This document shows positions 1 through 8,065 of a stretch of DNA of 64,000 nucleotides, in pieces (the stretch's first letter is position 1; each line of letters opens with the position of its first letter). Source of the stretch: Amycolatopsis bullii. GTDB taxonomy: Bacteria; Actinomycetota; Actinomycetes; Mycobacteriales; Pseudonocardiaceae. The DNA lies in NCBI RefSeq assembly GCF_014654205.1, contig NZ_BNAW01000030.1, forward strand, positions 1 to 64,000, in the 5' to 3' direction. Made by a program: the position numbers and the translations under genes. The notes beneath the pieces are model-generated. The model was not told where the DNA came from and searched no databases. It saw only the letters and a list, made by a program, of their open reading frames with translations.

Positions 1-315
1 ATCTTCCCGTTCACCCGGAACGGGAGCCGACCGGCTCTATCGACGAAACGGACCGCCTGAGGTGAGGTCTGTCCGTATCGTCGTGCGGTATCGGGGTTCA
101 CCACCACCCCGAGGTAGCCGCGATCGCCCCTCGCCGATGGAGGGCGAGGGCCCAACGCCAAGATCGTCGGCGACATCGCTGAACGCCTGCAGAAGCTTGC
201 TGGCAGTTTGGCATGTTGTGACTGATGAAACTTTGCCCCGTGCCGAGTTCACAATCACCGCTTGCCGGCTCAAGTTCTGTCGTGACGATAGTACGTGTGA
301 ACCTGCGTGGTGGAT
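1..315. other. No supported gene (left edge)
   Basis: No gene can be supported here. One minus-strand frame between about 150 and 1 reads as plausible protein and runs off the window edge, so it may be the beginning of a gene lying outside. It has no clear ribosome binding site and I do not recognise it. Confidence 0.3.
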
Positions 316-720
316 TCAGATCTTGTAGAAGTCCGTGTAGTGGTTGGGCGAGAACCACACCACGCCGGTGGTCAGGTCAACGACGATCCGGTAGGCGTCG
401 CGGGCCGCGCCACAGGTGCGGGGGTAGACGTCGAACTCGCGGAACGAGTGGCCGGCCGGCAGCTCACCTTCGCGGTTCTGATAGGTGCCGCCCGCGTAGT
501 TGCACTTGCCGCCGGGCCAGTCGTACCAGCCACGCGTGCCGGGATAGCCCTTGCTCTGCCAGGTCGTATTGGCCGAGCGGGCATCCGAGCAGCGGGACTG
601 CGTGCAGGAGCTGTAGACGGTGGCGTCGGCGACCGTGACGCTGACACCGAGCGTGGCAGCCACCGCGGTCACGGTCACGGCGAGCCGCTGCGCGGTCCGG
701 GAAAGCAGGGAAGCGAGCAC
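316..720 (-). CDS. Secreted guanyl-specific ribonuclease (RNase Sa/N1-like)
   Basis: This 134-residue exported protein matches the microbial guanyl-RNase family (RNase Sa/barnase fold), which cleaves single-stranded RNA after guanosine outside the cell. The first 33 residues are a signal peptide ending ...TVADA. The mature part carries the family landmarks: YQNREGELP, then FREFDV with the expected catalytic Glu (E95), the Arg in AYRIVV (R111), and the general-acid His in SPNHYTDF (H127). I chose the GTG at 720 because GAGGAGG lies just upstream and the signal peptide starts there; the frame stays open further upstream but looks non-coding. Five cysteines suggest disulphides. No barstar-like inhibitor gene is adjacent, which is usual for purely secreted members. 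Confidence 0.85.
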   Translation of the reverse strand: MLASLLSRTAQRLAVTVTAVAATLGVSVTVADATVYSSCTQSRCSDARSANTTWQSKGYPGTRGWYDWPGGKCNYAGGTYQNREGELPAGHSFREFDVYPRTCGAARDAYRIVVDLTTGVVWFSPNHYTDFYKI

Positions 721-1260
721 GGAACCTCCTCGTCTCGTACGGGCACCGGAAATGGTGGCTGCCCCGCTTCGCCGGGAGGAGACCGGAAACGTGCCGTTCC
801 GGTGAATTTTCGGCGACGGGTGTCCTCCGCACCTCACGTTTGCCTGCTCTTCCATTTCGGGTATCTGAAAGGAAGAGACCAAGAGCCGGACGGAGATCCC
901 TGCCGATGAGGAACGACGAATCGGGCGACGGCGACGATGTGACATCGCCGCCGTTCTCTCTGGACGTCGCGGACAAGTCGCCCGTCCGGGACGAAGACGA
1001 GCTGCCGAACTTGATCGCCGGGCGCTAGGAACTCGGACAGCTTGTCGGCAGCGGAGCCCGCTGGGGGCGGCCCCGACCTACGCCGATGCCGAGGCACTGC
1101 TCACCGCGTGGCACGCAGCCCTCGGCTGGAGCCACTGCCCCACAGACACCCCCTAGACGTAATCAGCCGACCGATCGGATCGTGACTGTCTGTTAGCTAG
1201 TTGAGCTAACTGTTGTCGGACGTCCGCAGTCCGCGACTCATCGACAACAAACGAGTAGGT
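721..1260. other. Mostly empty spacer with a possible gene remnant
   Basis: A 40-codon plus-strand ORF at 906-1028 is acidic and unrecognised. Around 1070-1157 a plus-strand frame reads like the tail of a protein (TYADAEALLTAWHAALGW, stop at 1155-1157) without a start, which suggests a 3' remnant. Nothing else is supportable. Confidence 0.3.
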
Positions 1261-1974
1261 TCAGACGTCGCCGAAGTCATCGCCGCTACCGAAATCGTCG
1301 CCGTAGTCGGCGGCACTGTCGGCCGCGTCGCCCTGGTCGTAGCCGTCCTCGTAACCCGCCGCGTACGCCTCCTCGTCACCGCCGCCGAACAAGCCCCCGT
1401 CGCCCAGACCGGTGTCGAACAACGCGTCGGCCACCGCCGAGCCGACGACCACGCCGGCCACGGTGCCCAGCAGGCTGCCGCCGATCATGCTGCCCATCCC
1501 CATGCCCCCGCCCATGCCGAACCCGCCGCCGCCGTAGCCCCGTCCGTACACGCCGTAGCCGTCTCGGCCGTATCCGCCGAAGGTCCGTTCCAGGAACCCG
1601 GGCTGGCGGAACTCCGCCCGGGTGGCGACCCGGGCCAGGCCCTGCGGGTCGTCGGTCCGCGGCCGCTCGGACTCCGGGACAGCGTCGGCCAGCTGCTGCA
1701 GGACCTGCTGCCGCTGCTGCGGGGTGAGCTTGGCGAAGGCCTCGGCGTGCGCGGCCTCGACCTGGTCCGGCGGTGCGGTGCGCAACAGGTACCGGTACCG
1801 CTCGATGGCGCGTTCGTCCTCGGACTGCGCAGGATGTCCGCCCGGCTGCGCCACCGGCCCGCCCGGCTGACCGCTGTACTGCCCGGGCAGGTAGCCGTCC
1901 CCGTGATACCGGTACGGCACCTGCCCGTACTGTCCTTGCGAGCGACGGCCGAAAAGCCGGTTCAGCAGTCCCAC
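1261..1974 (-). CDS. Glycine-rich actinobacterial protein of unknown function
   Basis: The predicted 237-residue protein starts MGLLNRLFGRR, then has a Q/G/P-rich linker, a charged helical block (about residues 50-110, with ERYRYLL and LTPQQRQQVLQQL), a Gly/Met/Tyr-rich stretch with one hydrophobic segment (about 150-185), and a very acidic Gly/Asp/Ala tail. The GTG at 1974 is preferred because a purine-rich GAGGAAGGGG precedes it. Proteins of this layout are common in actinobacteria and are sometimes labelled cation-transport ATPase without good reason. I see no ATPase motif. The helical block plus short hydrophobic segment suggests a membrane-associated scaffold, but the function is unknown. 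Confidence 0.7.
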   Translation of the reverse strand: MGLLNRLFGRRSQGQYGQVPYRYHGDGYLPGQYSGQPGGPVAQPGGHPAQSEDERAIERYRYLLRTAPPDQVEAAHAEAFAKLTPQQRQQVLQQLADAVPESERPRTDDPQGLARVATRAEFRQPGFLERTFGGYGRDGYGVYGRGYGGGGFGMGGGMGMGSMIGGSLLGTVAGVVVGSAVADALFDTGLGDGGLFGGGDEEAYAAGYEDGYDQGDAADSAADYGDDFGSGDDFGDV

Positions 1975-2163
1975 GGCGGATCCCCTTCCTCGTTCGAGTC
2001 GGTCGGAGCCCGTCATCCACGGGTCCTGGTCTGCAAGGTGGATACCCGGCCGAGCGCTCTCTACAACTTCTCCCAGCCCGGCCCGCCGATGCAGGCGAGA
2101 CGCACGCAGGGCGAACGCCCCTCATTTGGGCGGCTCCACACCGGCGTCACCAACGTCATGGCT

Positions 2164-2426
2164 TCGAACAGCTAGAGCGTGTCCTGTGAGTCGTTGAGCT
2201 GGACCTCTGGTAGTCGTGTCCGGTGGTTGGTCGCGGTGAGTTGACGGATGAGGCGTGGGCGGTGATCGAGCCGTTGCTGCCACCGGTGCAGGACTTCTGG
2301 AGCTCGGCGGTGGCCGCCGTGGTTCGCCCGTCGAATCCGGTGTACTCGACATTCGCGGTCCGGTCACCGGCCGCGACCGCCGGCCCGGGAAGGACCCCCG
2401 ACCGGTTCCCGTCCGCGAACGCGTGA
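2164..2426 (+). mobile_element. Truncated IS5-family-like transposase start
   Basis: A GTG/ATG-proximal frame around 2223-2291 encodes GRGELTDEAWAVIEPLLPP, the typical N-terminus of IS5-group transposases. After that the similarity stops and the frame becomes unrelated. A sequence resembling an IS end (AGAGCGTGTCCTGTGAGTCG) lies at 2173-2192, just upstream. Only the left end of the element remains, so it cannot be mobile on its own. Confidence 0.6.
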
Positions 2427-2834
2427 ACACCGACGCACATGACCACCAGCCAGCCCCGGCAGCCGCAGCGGCAGCCACAGCACAGCCGCGGGAAACAGCT
2501 TGGATCTCGACGACGTCATGCCTCGACACGCCGGAAGCCGTCTTGGTTGCCTCGGTGCGCTGGAAGATCCCTAAAGCTGCATTTAGTCCGACGCGACGGG
2601 AGCACCATTCGGCGTCGCGGGCCCTCGTAATGGTCGGCGATGGAGCCAGCCGTGCGCTGCCCGCCTTCCGGGAGGGCCGCGCACGCCGGGAGGCGCCCGG
2701 GGACCAGTTCGACGACGCTCACTCCTTGGTCGATCACCGCTCCCGGCTGGCCGGCTCCCAGGTATGGCCCGGCGAGCCCTCGTCGCCCCACGCGATCGGC
2801 ACCTCGTCGGCCCATCTGCGCCTGGTACCTATGT
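2427..2834. other. Spacer, probably degraded coding sequence
   Basis: Both strands have open frames with mixed codon quality but none continues into a recognisable domain. A minus-strand frame (about 2830-2760) reads ADEVPIAWGDEGSPGHTWE, which looks like a fragment of a lost gene. No intact gene is supported. Confidence 0.3.
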
Positions 2835-2872
2835 TTGACACTTAGAGTTCTAACACTTAGAGTCTTAAGTGT
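2835..2872 (+). promoter_or_regulatory. Promoter overlapped by putative MarR operators
   Basis: TTGACA at 2835-2840 is a perfect -35 box; 17 bp later TAGAGT (2858-2863) can serve as -10. The 11-bp sequence ACACTTAGAGT occurs twice (2838-2848 and 2853-2863). The second copy is half of an imperfect palindrome, ACACTTAGAGTCTTAAGTGT (2853-2872). Bound protein would cover the -10 region. The downstream MarR gene (3236-3682) is the obvious candidate regulator. Confidence 0.65.
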
Positions 2873-2897
2873 CCTGATCGATCGAAAGGAGCACGAG

Positions 2898-3227
2898 ATG
2901 CATGCCAAGCAGCCGGGAATGGTGCTGAAGGTCAAGGCGAAGCCCGGGATGGGGGACGAACTGTTCAAGGCTTGCCGCGAGCTTCACTTCAACGGTGACG
3001 CCGACGGCCCAGTCGACTGGGTCCTGGCTCGCTCGGACGAAGACCCGGACCTCATGTGGGCCTTCGAGTTCTATCGCGACGACGCGTCGTTCGATCGCCA
3101 TTACTCGAGTCCGGCGCTCCAGGAAGGGCGGCTCGACGAAGGGCACCAACGGATCGCTGACCTCGTCGCCGACGGCGCTGAGGAATGGGGCGTCCGGACG
3201 CCGGTGCACATCGTCTCGTCCAGTTGA
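2898..3227 (+). CDS. Antibiotic biosynthesis monooxygenase (ABM)-fold protein
   Basis: This 109-residue protein has the size and pattern of a single ABM domain (ferredoxin-like dimer): KPGMGDELFKACRE, then WVLARSDEDPDLMWAFEFY, then a helix and a C-terminal strand. Relatives are cofactor-free monooxygenases or quinol monooxygenases acting on aromatic compounds. The ATG at 2898 follows AAAGGA. It is the first gene after the operator-containing promoter, and the MarR gene begins 8 bp after its stop. The gene order ABM, MarR, FAD monooxygenase suggests an inducible operon for a phenolic or quinone substrate; the substrate cannot be told from sequence. Confidence 0.7.
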   Translation: MHAKQPGMVLKVKAKPGMGDELFKACRELHFNGDADGPVDWVLARSDEDPDLMWAFEFYRDDASFDRHYSSPALQEGRLDEGHQRIADLVADGAEEWGVRTPVHIVSSS

Positions 3228-3235
3228 GGCGAAGG

Positions 3236-3682
3236 ATGGATGCGCAGGGCACGACACCGACCAGCAGCCTTGATCTGATGCGCTGGATCGTCTGGGCGCA
3301 GCGGAAAACCGGTGAGGAATGGATCCGGGAGCGCGGGCTCAGTCATGGGCAGAGTGCCGCGCTCGTCTACCTGGTCCGGAATCCCGGCGCGATCCAGCGT
3401 GACATCGCCCAGATGAGCCGCACCAGCGAGGCAAGCGTGTCCAGCCTCCTGCAGGGGCTCGAGCGGCGTGGTCTCGTCGAGCGGCGCACGGACCCCGGCA
3501 ACGAGCGCAGCAAACGCGTCTACGCAACACCGGCGGGAAGCGAACTCATCGCCGGGTTCGACACCGCGATGACCACGGTCGAGGAGACGATTCTGGCCCC
3601 CCTGGACCAGGCGGAGCGGGCCACCCTGCAGACTCTGCTGACCAAAATCGCCGCGGATCTGCCGCAGCCGACCCCGTCTTGA
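3236..3682 (+). CDS. MarR family transcriptional regulator
   Basis: The 148-residue protein has the MarR winged-helix layout: dimerisation helix (LMRWIVWAQRKTGEEW), HTH with recognition helix (QRDIAQMSRTSEASVSSLLQGLERRGLVERR), a wing with the conserved D-x-R-like turn (DPGNERSKRVYATPAG) and a C-terminal dimer helix. The start at 3236 follows GAGGCGAAGG. It sits between the ABM gene and the FAD monooxygenase, probably co-transcribed, and most likely autorepresses the operon through the repeats at 2838-2872. The inducing ligand is unknown. Confidence 0.85.
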   Translation: MDAQGTTPTSSLDLMRWIVWAQRKTGEEWIRERGLSHGQSAALVYLVRNPGAIQRDIAQMSRTSEASVSSLLQGLERRGLVERRTDPGNERSKRVYATPAGSELIAGFDTAMTTVEETILAPLDQAERATLQTLLTKIAADLPQPTPS

Positions 3683-3764
3683 CTCAGCGCGTGGCCCGCC
3701 GCGCATCCCACCACGTCCGCGCCGCGCCGGCGTGCGCTCGATCCTGCCCGGAAACAGGAGCGTC

Positions 3765-4892
3765 ATGAACACCCCTGAGGTGACGATCATCGGCGCCGGC
3801 CTCGGCGGCCTCACACTCGCCCGCGTCCTGCACATCCACGGCATCCCGGCCACAGTCTACGAAGCCGAGCCCGCGCCGACGGCCCGCGCGCAAGGCGGGA
3901 TGCTCGACATCCACGACTACAACGGGCAGCTCGCCATCCAGGCGGCCGGCTTGATGGATGAGTTCCGTGGCATCATTCTCCCGGGCCGCCAGGCCATGCG
4001 GATCCTCGCCTCCGACGGGACCGTTCTGCTCGACAAGGCCGACGACGGCAACGGCGGACGACCCGAAGTGCAGCGCGGTGACTTGCGCCGGATCTTGCTC
4101 GACTCACTCCCCGCCGGCGCCGTGCAGTGGGGCCGCAAGGCCGTCAGCACCCGTTCGCTGGGCGAGGTGCACCATGAGGTGACCTTCGCCGACGGCGCCA
4201 CCATCACCACGAGCCTCCTCGTCGGAGCGGACGGCGCCTGGTCGCGGGTGCGGCCGCTGCTCTCCGACGCCACACTCGAGTACACCGGTATGTCCTACAT
4301 CGAGACCTACCTGTTCGATGTCGACACTCGGCACCCGGCTGCCGCACACGCCGTCGGCAGCGGCTCCATGGCCGCACCCGCGGCGGGCGGCAAGGGGATC
4401 CAGGCCCACCGGGAGAAGGGCCAGACCATCCACACCTACGTCGTACTCCGCGAGTCGCAGGAGTGGTTCGACGCCATCGACTTCGCCGACAGCGCGGCCG
4501 CGGCGGCACGGATCGCGAAGGAGTTCGACGGGTGGGAGCCGGAACTGACCGCGCTGATCACCGACGGCGATGTCCCACCGCTGCTGCGGCCCATTTTCGC
4601 CCTGCCGCTGGGGCACAAGTGGGACCGGGTGCCCGGGGTGACCCTCCTCGGCGACGCCGCCCATCTCCTGACGCCGAACGGCGAAGGCGCCAACAGCGCC
4701 ATGTACGACGGCGCCGAACTCGGCAAGGCCATCGCCGCACACCCCGGCGACATCGAGACCGCTCTCACCCAGTACGAGGAAGCCATGTTCCCCCGCAGCG
4801 TGGAGTTCGGCTCCATCGGCGCGGAACTCCACGACCTCGACGACGATCCGGCCGCGGGCCTGATCAAGCTCTACACGGAACACAGCAACTGA
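3765..4892 (+). CDS. FAD-dependent monooxygenase (TetX-like)
   Basis: A 375-residue class A flavoprotein hydroxylase. It shows the N-terminal FAD-binding GxGxxG (IIGAGLGGLTLARVL, residues 8-22), the DG fingerprint VGADGAWSRVR (about 153) and the ribityl-binding LLGDAAHLLTPNGEGANSAM (about 295-314). This arrangement resembles TetX and related small-molecule hydroxylases that use NAD(P)H and O2. The ATG at 3765 follows CAGGAG. It is the third gene of the ABM/MarR operon. It could confer tolerance to a tetracycline-like or phenolic compound, but this is inferred from family resemblance only. Confidence 0.85.
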   Translation: MNTPEVTIIGAGLGGLTLARVLHIHGIPATVYEAEPAPTARAQGGMLDIHDYNGQLAIQAAGLMDEFRGIILPGRQAMRILASDGTVLLDKADDGNGGRPEVQRGDLRRILLDSLPAGAVQWGRKAVSTRSLGEVHHEVTFADGATITTSLLVGADGAWSRVRPLLSDATLEYTGMSYIETYLFDVDTRHPAAAHAVGSGSMAAPAAGGKGIQAHREKGQTIHTYVVLRESQEWFDAIDFADSAAAAARIAKEFDGWEPELTALITDGDVPPLLRPIFALPLGHKWDRVPGVTLLGDAAHLLTPNGEGANSAMYDGAELGKAIAAHPGDIETALTQYEEAMFPRSVEFGSIGAELHDLDDDPAAGLIKLYTEHSN

Positions 4893-5040
4893 ACGTCACA
4901 GCCACCGCGATCACGGGAGAGCTTCGAACGGTGCTTCCAGCGACTAGCGAAGACTCGGCAGAACCCGCGATGCCAGCGGGGCGCGCCCCCGCGGTCGCCG
5001 CGGTAGCTGGGCTGGCGCTGCCCCGGCCGCCACAGAAGGC

Positions 5041-5262
5041 GACGTGAGGCCGGCGCACGCACGGTCCAGGCCACTCCGTGCCAACAGGACGGGAGGACCA
5101 GCAAGCGCGCAGGCGATTCCGAGGGCATGGGCGCTGGCGACGGTGTTGACCAGGACCGACAGGCCGCCGGAGAAGTAGAAGCCGACCGCGGTGAGGTCGA
5201 TGATGAGCGCGGCGAGCCGCAGCGCCAGTTCCTCATCGAGCCGTTTCTGCAGCCGCGCGGTG
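5041..5262 (-). pseudogene. STAS-domain (anti-sigma antagonist) remnant
   Basis: A minus-strand frame encodes most of an anti-anti-sigma STAS domain: LAALIIDLTAVGFYFSGGLS with the phosphorylatable Ser before GLSVL, followed by a helix and LAGPPVLLARSGLD. The N-terminal strand is missing, and the frame begins inside sequence that continues into a response-regulator fragment in another frame. It looks like the product of a deletion that fused two unrelated genes. Confidence 0.55.
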
Positions 5263-5275
5263 TTCGACGGCGAGT

Positions 5276-5364
5276 GCGGCCGGTCCGATGCAGCACGGCG
5301 GTGACCCGCGCGACCAGCTCGGCTAGCACGAACGGCTTCACAATGTAGTCGTCGGCGAGGTCGC
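5276..5364 (-). pseudogene. Response-regulator receiver-domain fragment
   Basis: The minus-strand frame encodes ADDYIVKPFVLAELVARV, the conserved end of a receiver domain including the K-P motif that precedes the last helix. Upstream the receiver Asp and the rest of the domain are not readable, and downstream no output domain follows; the STAS remnant begins a few codons later in a different frame. Confidence 0.5.
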
Positions 5365-5921
5365 CGGATGACCGGCAGCACCTCCAAGCCGTCGCGGCCG
5401 AAAACTCGGCGTCGCCCCAATCTCGGGATGCCGCAACGTCGACGAGCTGCTCCTGACGGTGACACTCCCCTGACCGAAGCGTTCGTTGACAGCGACCTGG
5501 TACCCGCCGGTGACCGACCGCGCTGACCCACGCGCCCGCACGACCGCGACGCCAGTACCCGGGCAGAGCGGGCCAAGCCCGCACGGAAGGGCGCGGACCC
5601 GGCAACCACGGCCCAACTGGCCTAACGGGGCCGTGGCGGTCACATCACACAGTGTGTTCGTCGCCGCCCATCCAGGTAATCACTCGTCCGTGTCTGCTTT
5701 TCCGGCGAATCCCCCCGAATGCCGCAGTGCGCCCCACTGCGCGTCGGCAGAATGCCGATCTTCGCGGTCTTCAATGACCTCTTCGAGTTACCCGCGGGGC
5801 CGGAGATCACGTTTCGCGCACCGTTCCTCTCGCCGCCGACGCCGCGAATCCTATGGCCGAGTGGTTCACCGATCCGGGTACCTGCCGCCTCCAAGACCTC
5901 CTGCCACCCACCGCACCGCGT
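5365..5921. other. No supported gene
   Basis: An unrecognised minus-strand ORF of 84 codons (5640-5894) has no good ribosome binding site. The rest shows no coding pattern I trust. The stretch lies between two groups of broken genes and is probably recombination debris. Confidence 0.3.
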
Positions 5922-6165
5922 TCACCAGCCGGCCGGACGGAGGTGAGGAAGCGATTTCGGGTACTTCAGGTCGAGTTGGACGGCCAGTTCCGCAGCAGCC
6001 GTACGATGGTTTCGAGCCGTTCGCGGATCATCGCCGGCGTAGGTACCGGCAAGTTCCTGATGCGCCTGGGCCTGTTCGTGGAGGTGGTCCCCTCGCGCTG
6101 CAATGGCAAGTGCGAGTTCGTACTGCCGGACAGCTTCGATCACATCTCCGACGGCGGCTGTGGGC
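5922..6165 (-). pseudogene. C-terminal tail of a TPR regulator, fused to another remnant
   Basis: The frame ends a protein with EAVRQYELALAIAARGDHLH and AQAHQELAGTYAGDDP, a tetratricopeptide pattern typical of the last repeats of AfsR/SARP-like regulators. Its 5' side runs directly, in a different frame, into the repeat region of the pentapeptide-like gene at 6176-6950. The fusion has no ancestor I can picture, so a deletion joined two genes here. Confidence 0.5.
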
Positions 6166-6175
6166 GCCAAGCAGG

Positions 6176-6950
6176 TGGATCGCGCCGGGTTCGCCGGCGC
6201 CGGTCACGGTGGTGCCGCGCAAGAAAATACTGCTGTCGGTGCGGAGACCTTCGGCGTGCAGGGCGGGACCGGTGACGTTCGTGATGGTGGCGCCGCTGAG
6301 GCCGAGCTGGCCCCCGATGTGGGCGCCAAGCAGTCGGATTGCGCCGAGTTCGCGGGCGCCCGTGACGGTGGCGTCCCACATGAACAGGTCGCTGTCGGTG
6401 CGGAGGCCGTCGGCGTGGAGGGCTGGGCCGGTGGTGTTCGTGATGGTGGCGCGATCGAGCTGGAGTGTGCCGCCGATCTGAGCGCTGAGCAGTCGGATCG
6501 CGCCGGATTCTCGGGCGCCGGTCACGTAACGTCGTACAGGAACAAACTGCTGTCGGTGCGGAGCTCATCCGCGTACAGGTGGGTAAGCAGACTGCCTCTC
6601 AGGTATAGATGGCGAAGGCGTGCGTGTCGGCAGGTGATGCCGTCCGGGACCGCACATCGGAACAAGTCCAAACCGGTGACAGCGGTGACGTGATCGAGGT
6701 CGAGGCTTCCGACGACCCGCACCCCTCCGACCCGAATCCCGCGGGGGTCGAGGTCACCATGCAGCCCGCGGAGCAGTTCGCGGAGCAGATCAGCTCGCAC
6801 GCGCAGTGCGGGGTCATCGGTGACCGACAACTTCTCAACGGTCGTCGTCGTGGCAGGTACGGCGAGTTCCCCGCGTCGGGCGGCGTCGACTACCTGTTGC
6901 TCGAGCTCGGTCAGGTCCGTCAGCACGGGTACGGGCTGTGTGTCGTCCAC
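6176..6950 (-). pseudogene. Pentapeptide-like repeat protein, frameshifted and truncated
   Basis: The gene starts with MDDTQPVPVLTDLTELEQQV and continues into degenerate repeats of about 39 residues of the kind GAIRLLGAHIGGQL...ITNVTGPALHAEGLRTDS, a family found in actinobacterial membrane-associated repeat proteins. The frame breaks near 6527: comparison with the internal repeat shows one base missing between DVT and VTGA. The 3' end, including the expected transmembrane C-terminus, is lost at the junction with a TPR tail near 6175. The start at 6950 is an ATG in a purine-poor context. Confidence 0.6.
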
Positions 6951-7012
6951 CCCACCATAGTCGATGACTCACTGCGGGATCTGACACCTGATAACGACTT
7001 CAACTCATTCGA

Positions 7013-7470
7013 TTGGCGCAGAGGCGGCATTCGAAGCTGCAGTATTCGTTTGCCCAGGTCCGAGGCCTGCCAGCGTGGCGGTGCTGGTCAGGCCGGTTTG
7101 CGGACCAGTCCGGTATAGGCGGCGATGGCGAGGGTGGCCAGGCTTCGAAGGATGGCTCGGAGTGCCGAGACGATGACGGTGAAGGTTTGGCCCCAGCCGG
7201 TGGCGTGTCGAGGTCGCAGCGGGTGCGCAGGCCGGTCGCGCCGAGCGGGAGCCCGCGGTCGATGCCGAGCCCGACGGGTTCCACCGGTGAGCAGGGTCTG
7301 CCGGGGTGTCAGGTTTCGCCGTGGCGGGTTGCACACGTTCGGCGGCGTGGTGGCCGGGGTGGGTGGTGACGTGCCCAGCGAGCAGGCTCAGTCCGGCGGC
7401 GAGGGCGAGGGCGACGGCGAGGGCGAGGGCGAAGACAACGCGGTGGGCGCGGTAGCCGTAGCGGCCGAGC
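7013..7470 (-). repeat. Copy 1 of a ~450-bp repeat (inverted relative to 62790-63238)
   Basis: The sequence encoding the membrane C-terminus of the pentapeptide-like protein, plus about 75 bases after its stop codon, reappears in the opposite orientation at 62790-63238 with few differences. Similarity reaching into the non-coding tail points to duplication of DNA rather than protein-level conservation. Confidence 0.75.
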
Positions 7471-7716
7471 CAGACCCAGCGCGTGCCGCCATTGTGCGAG
7501 CCGATCGCCCAGAGCCTGAGGGGTTCGGCGGCGGAGGTCGTGTTGTTGGGTGAGCAGTACTTCGCGGGCGCTGTTGTTGTGACCGGCGGCACGCTCGGTC
7601 GCAGATGGCGAGTTTAGCGACTTCCCCGCCGTCGGGCGGTGTCGATCACCCGTTGCTCGAGCTCGGTTAGGTCTGCCAGCACGGGTCAGGGCTGCGTCTC
7701 ATCCACATCCCCATAG
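7088..7716 (-). pseudogene. Second copy of the pentapeptide-like membrane gene, internally deleted
   Basis: Reading downwards from 7716, the first ~110 bases are a degraded copy of the start of the gene at 6950 (PVLADLTELEQRV in broken frame). They are followed by the C-terminal part: AREVLLTQQHDLRRR, a frame break near the RYGYRAHRVV segment, a hydrophobic membrane segment (VFALALAVALALAAGLSLL), a linker and a last membrane segment before the ending IAAYTGLVRKPA. The central repeats are gone. The C-terminal half has a near-identical partner on the other strand at 62790-63238. Confidence 0.55.
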
Positions 7717-8065
7717 TCGATGACACGCTACTGAATGTGTAGCACTCGCATACAGGCAGACGACTGAGTGTCGGTGATGACACGGAAGTCGACGCTGTTT
7801 CGCCGGTTCCGATTCGCGCAGCTCTTTCGACCCCAGCTCTCCTAGACGGTTCACCCGCGCCGACCACGACAGCGCAGGCACCCAGACGAGGTGAAGATGA
7901 CCTTCTACGAGATTAGTTTCGCCCGTGCCGCATTCTCATCGCCACCATCCAGACCACACACGCCGAAGCCTATTTTATTCACCCTCCCCCGCTCCGGCAC
8001 CAAGGCAGCATCTGTGAGGCGTCGCCAGCTCGACCGAGCTGCCGGCGTCAGCCCGCGGGTGACCC
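7717..8065. other. Spacer without supported gene
   Basis: No frame has good coding character. The stretch separates the broken pentapeptide-like gene from the 3' end of the nuclease gene; no clear terminator hairpin was found. Confidence 0.35.

Noticed and set aside
1213-2175. A long plus-strand ORF (320 codons) opposite the glycine-rich gene
   Set aside because: It is a shadow of the minus-strand coding region; its composition (Val/Ala/Arg-rich without domains) reflects the high third-position GC of the real gene.
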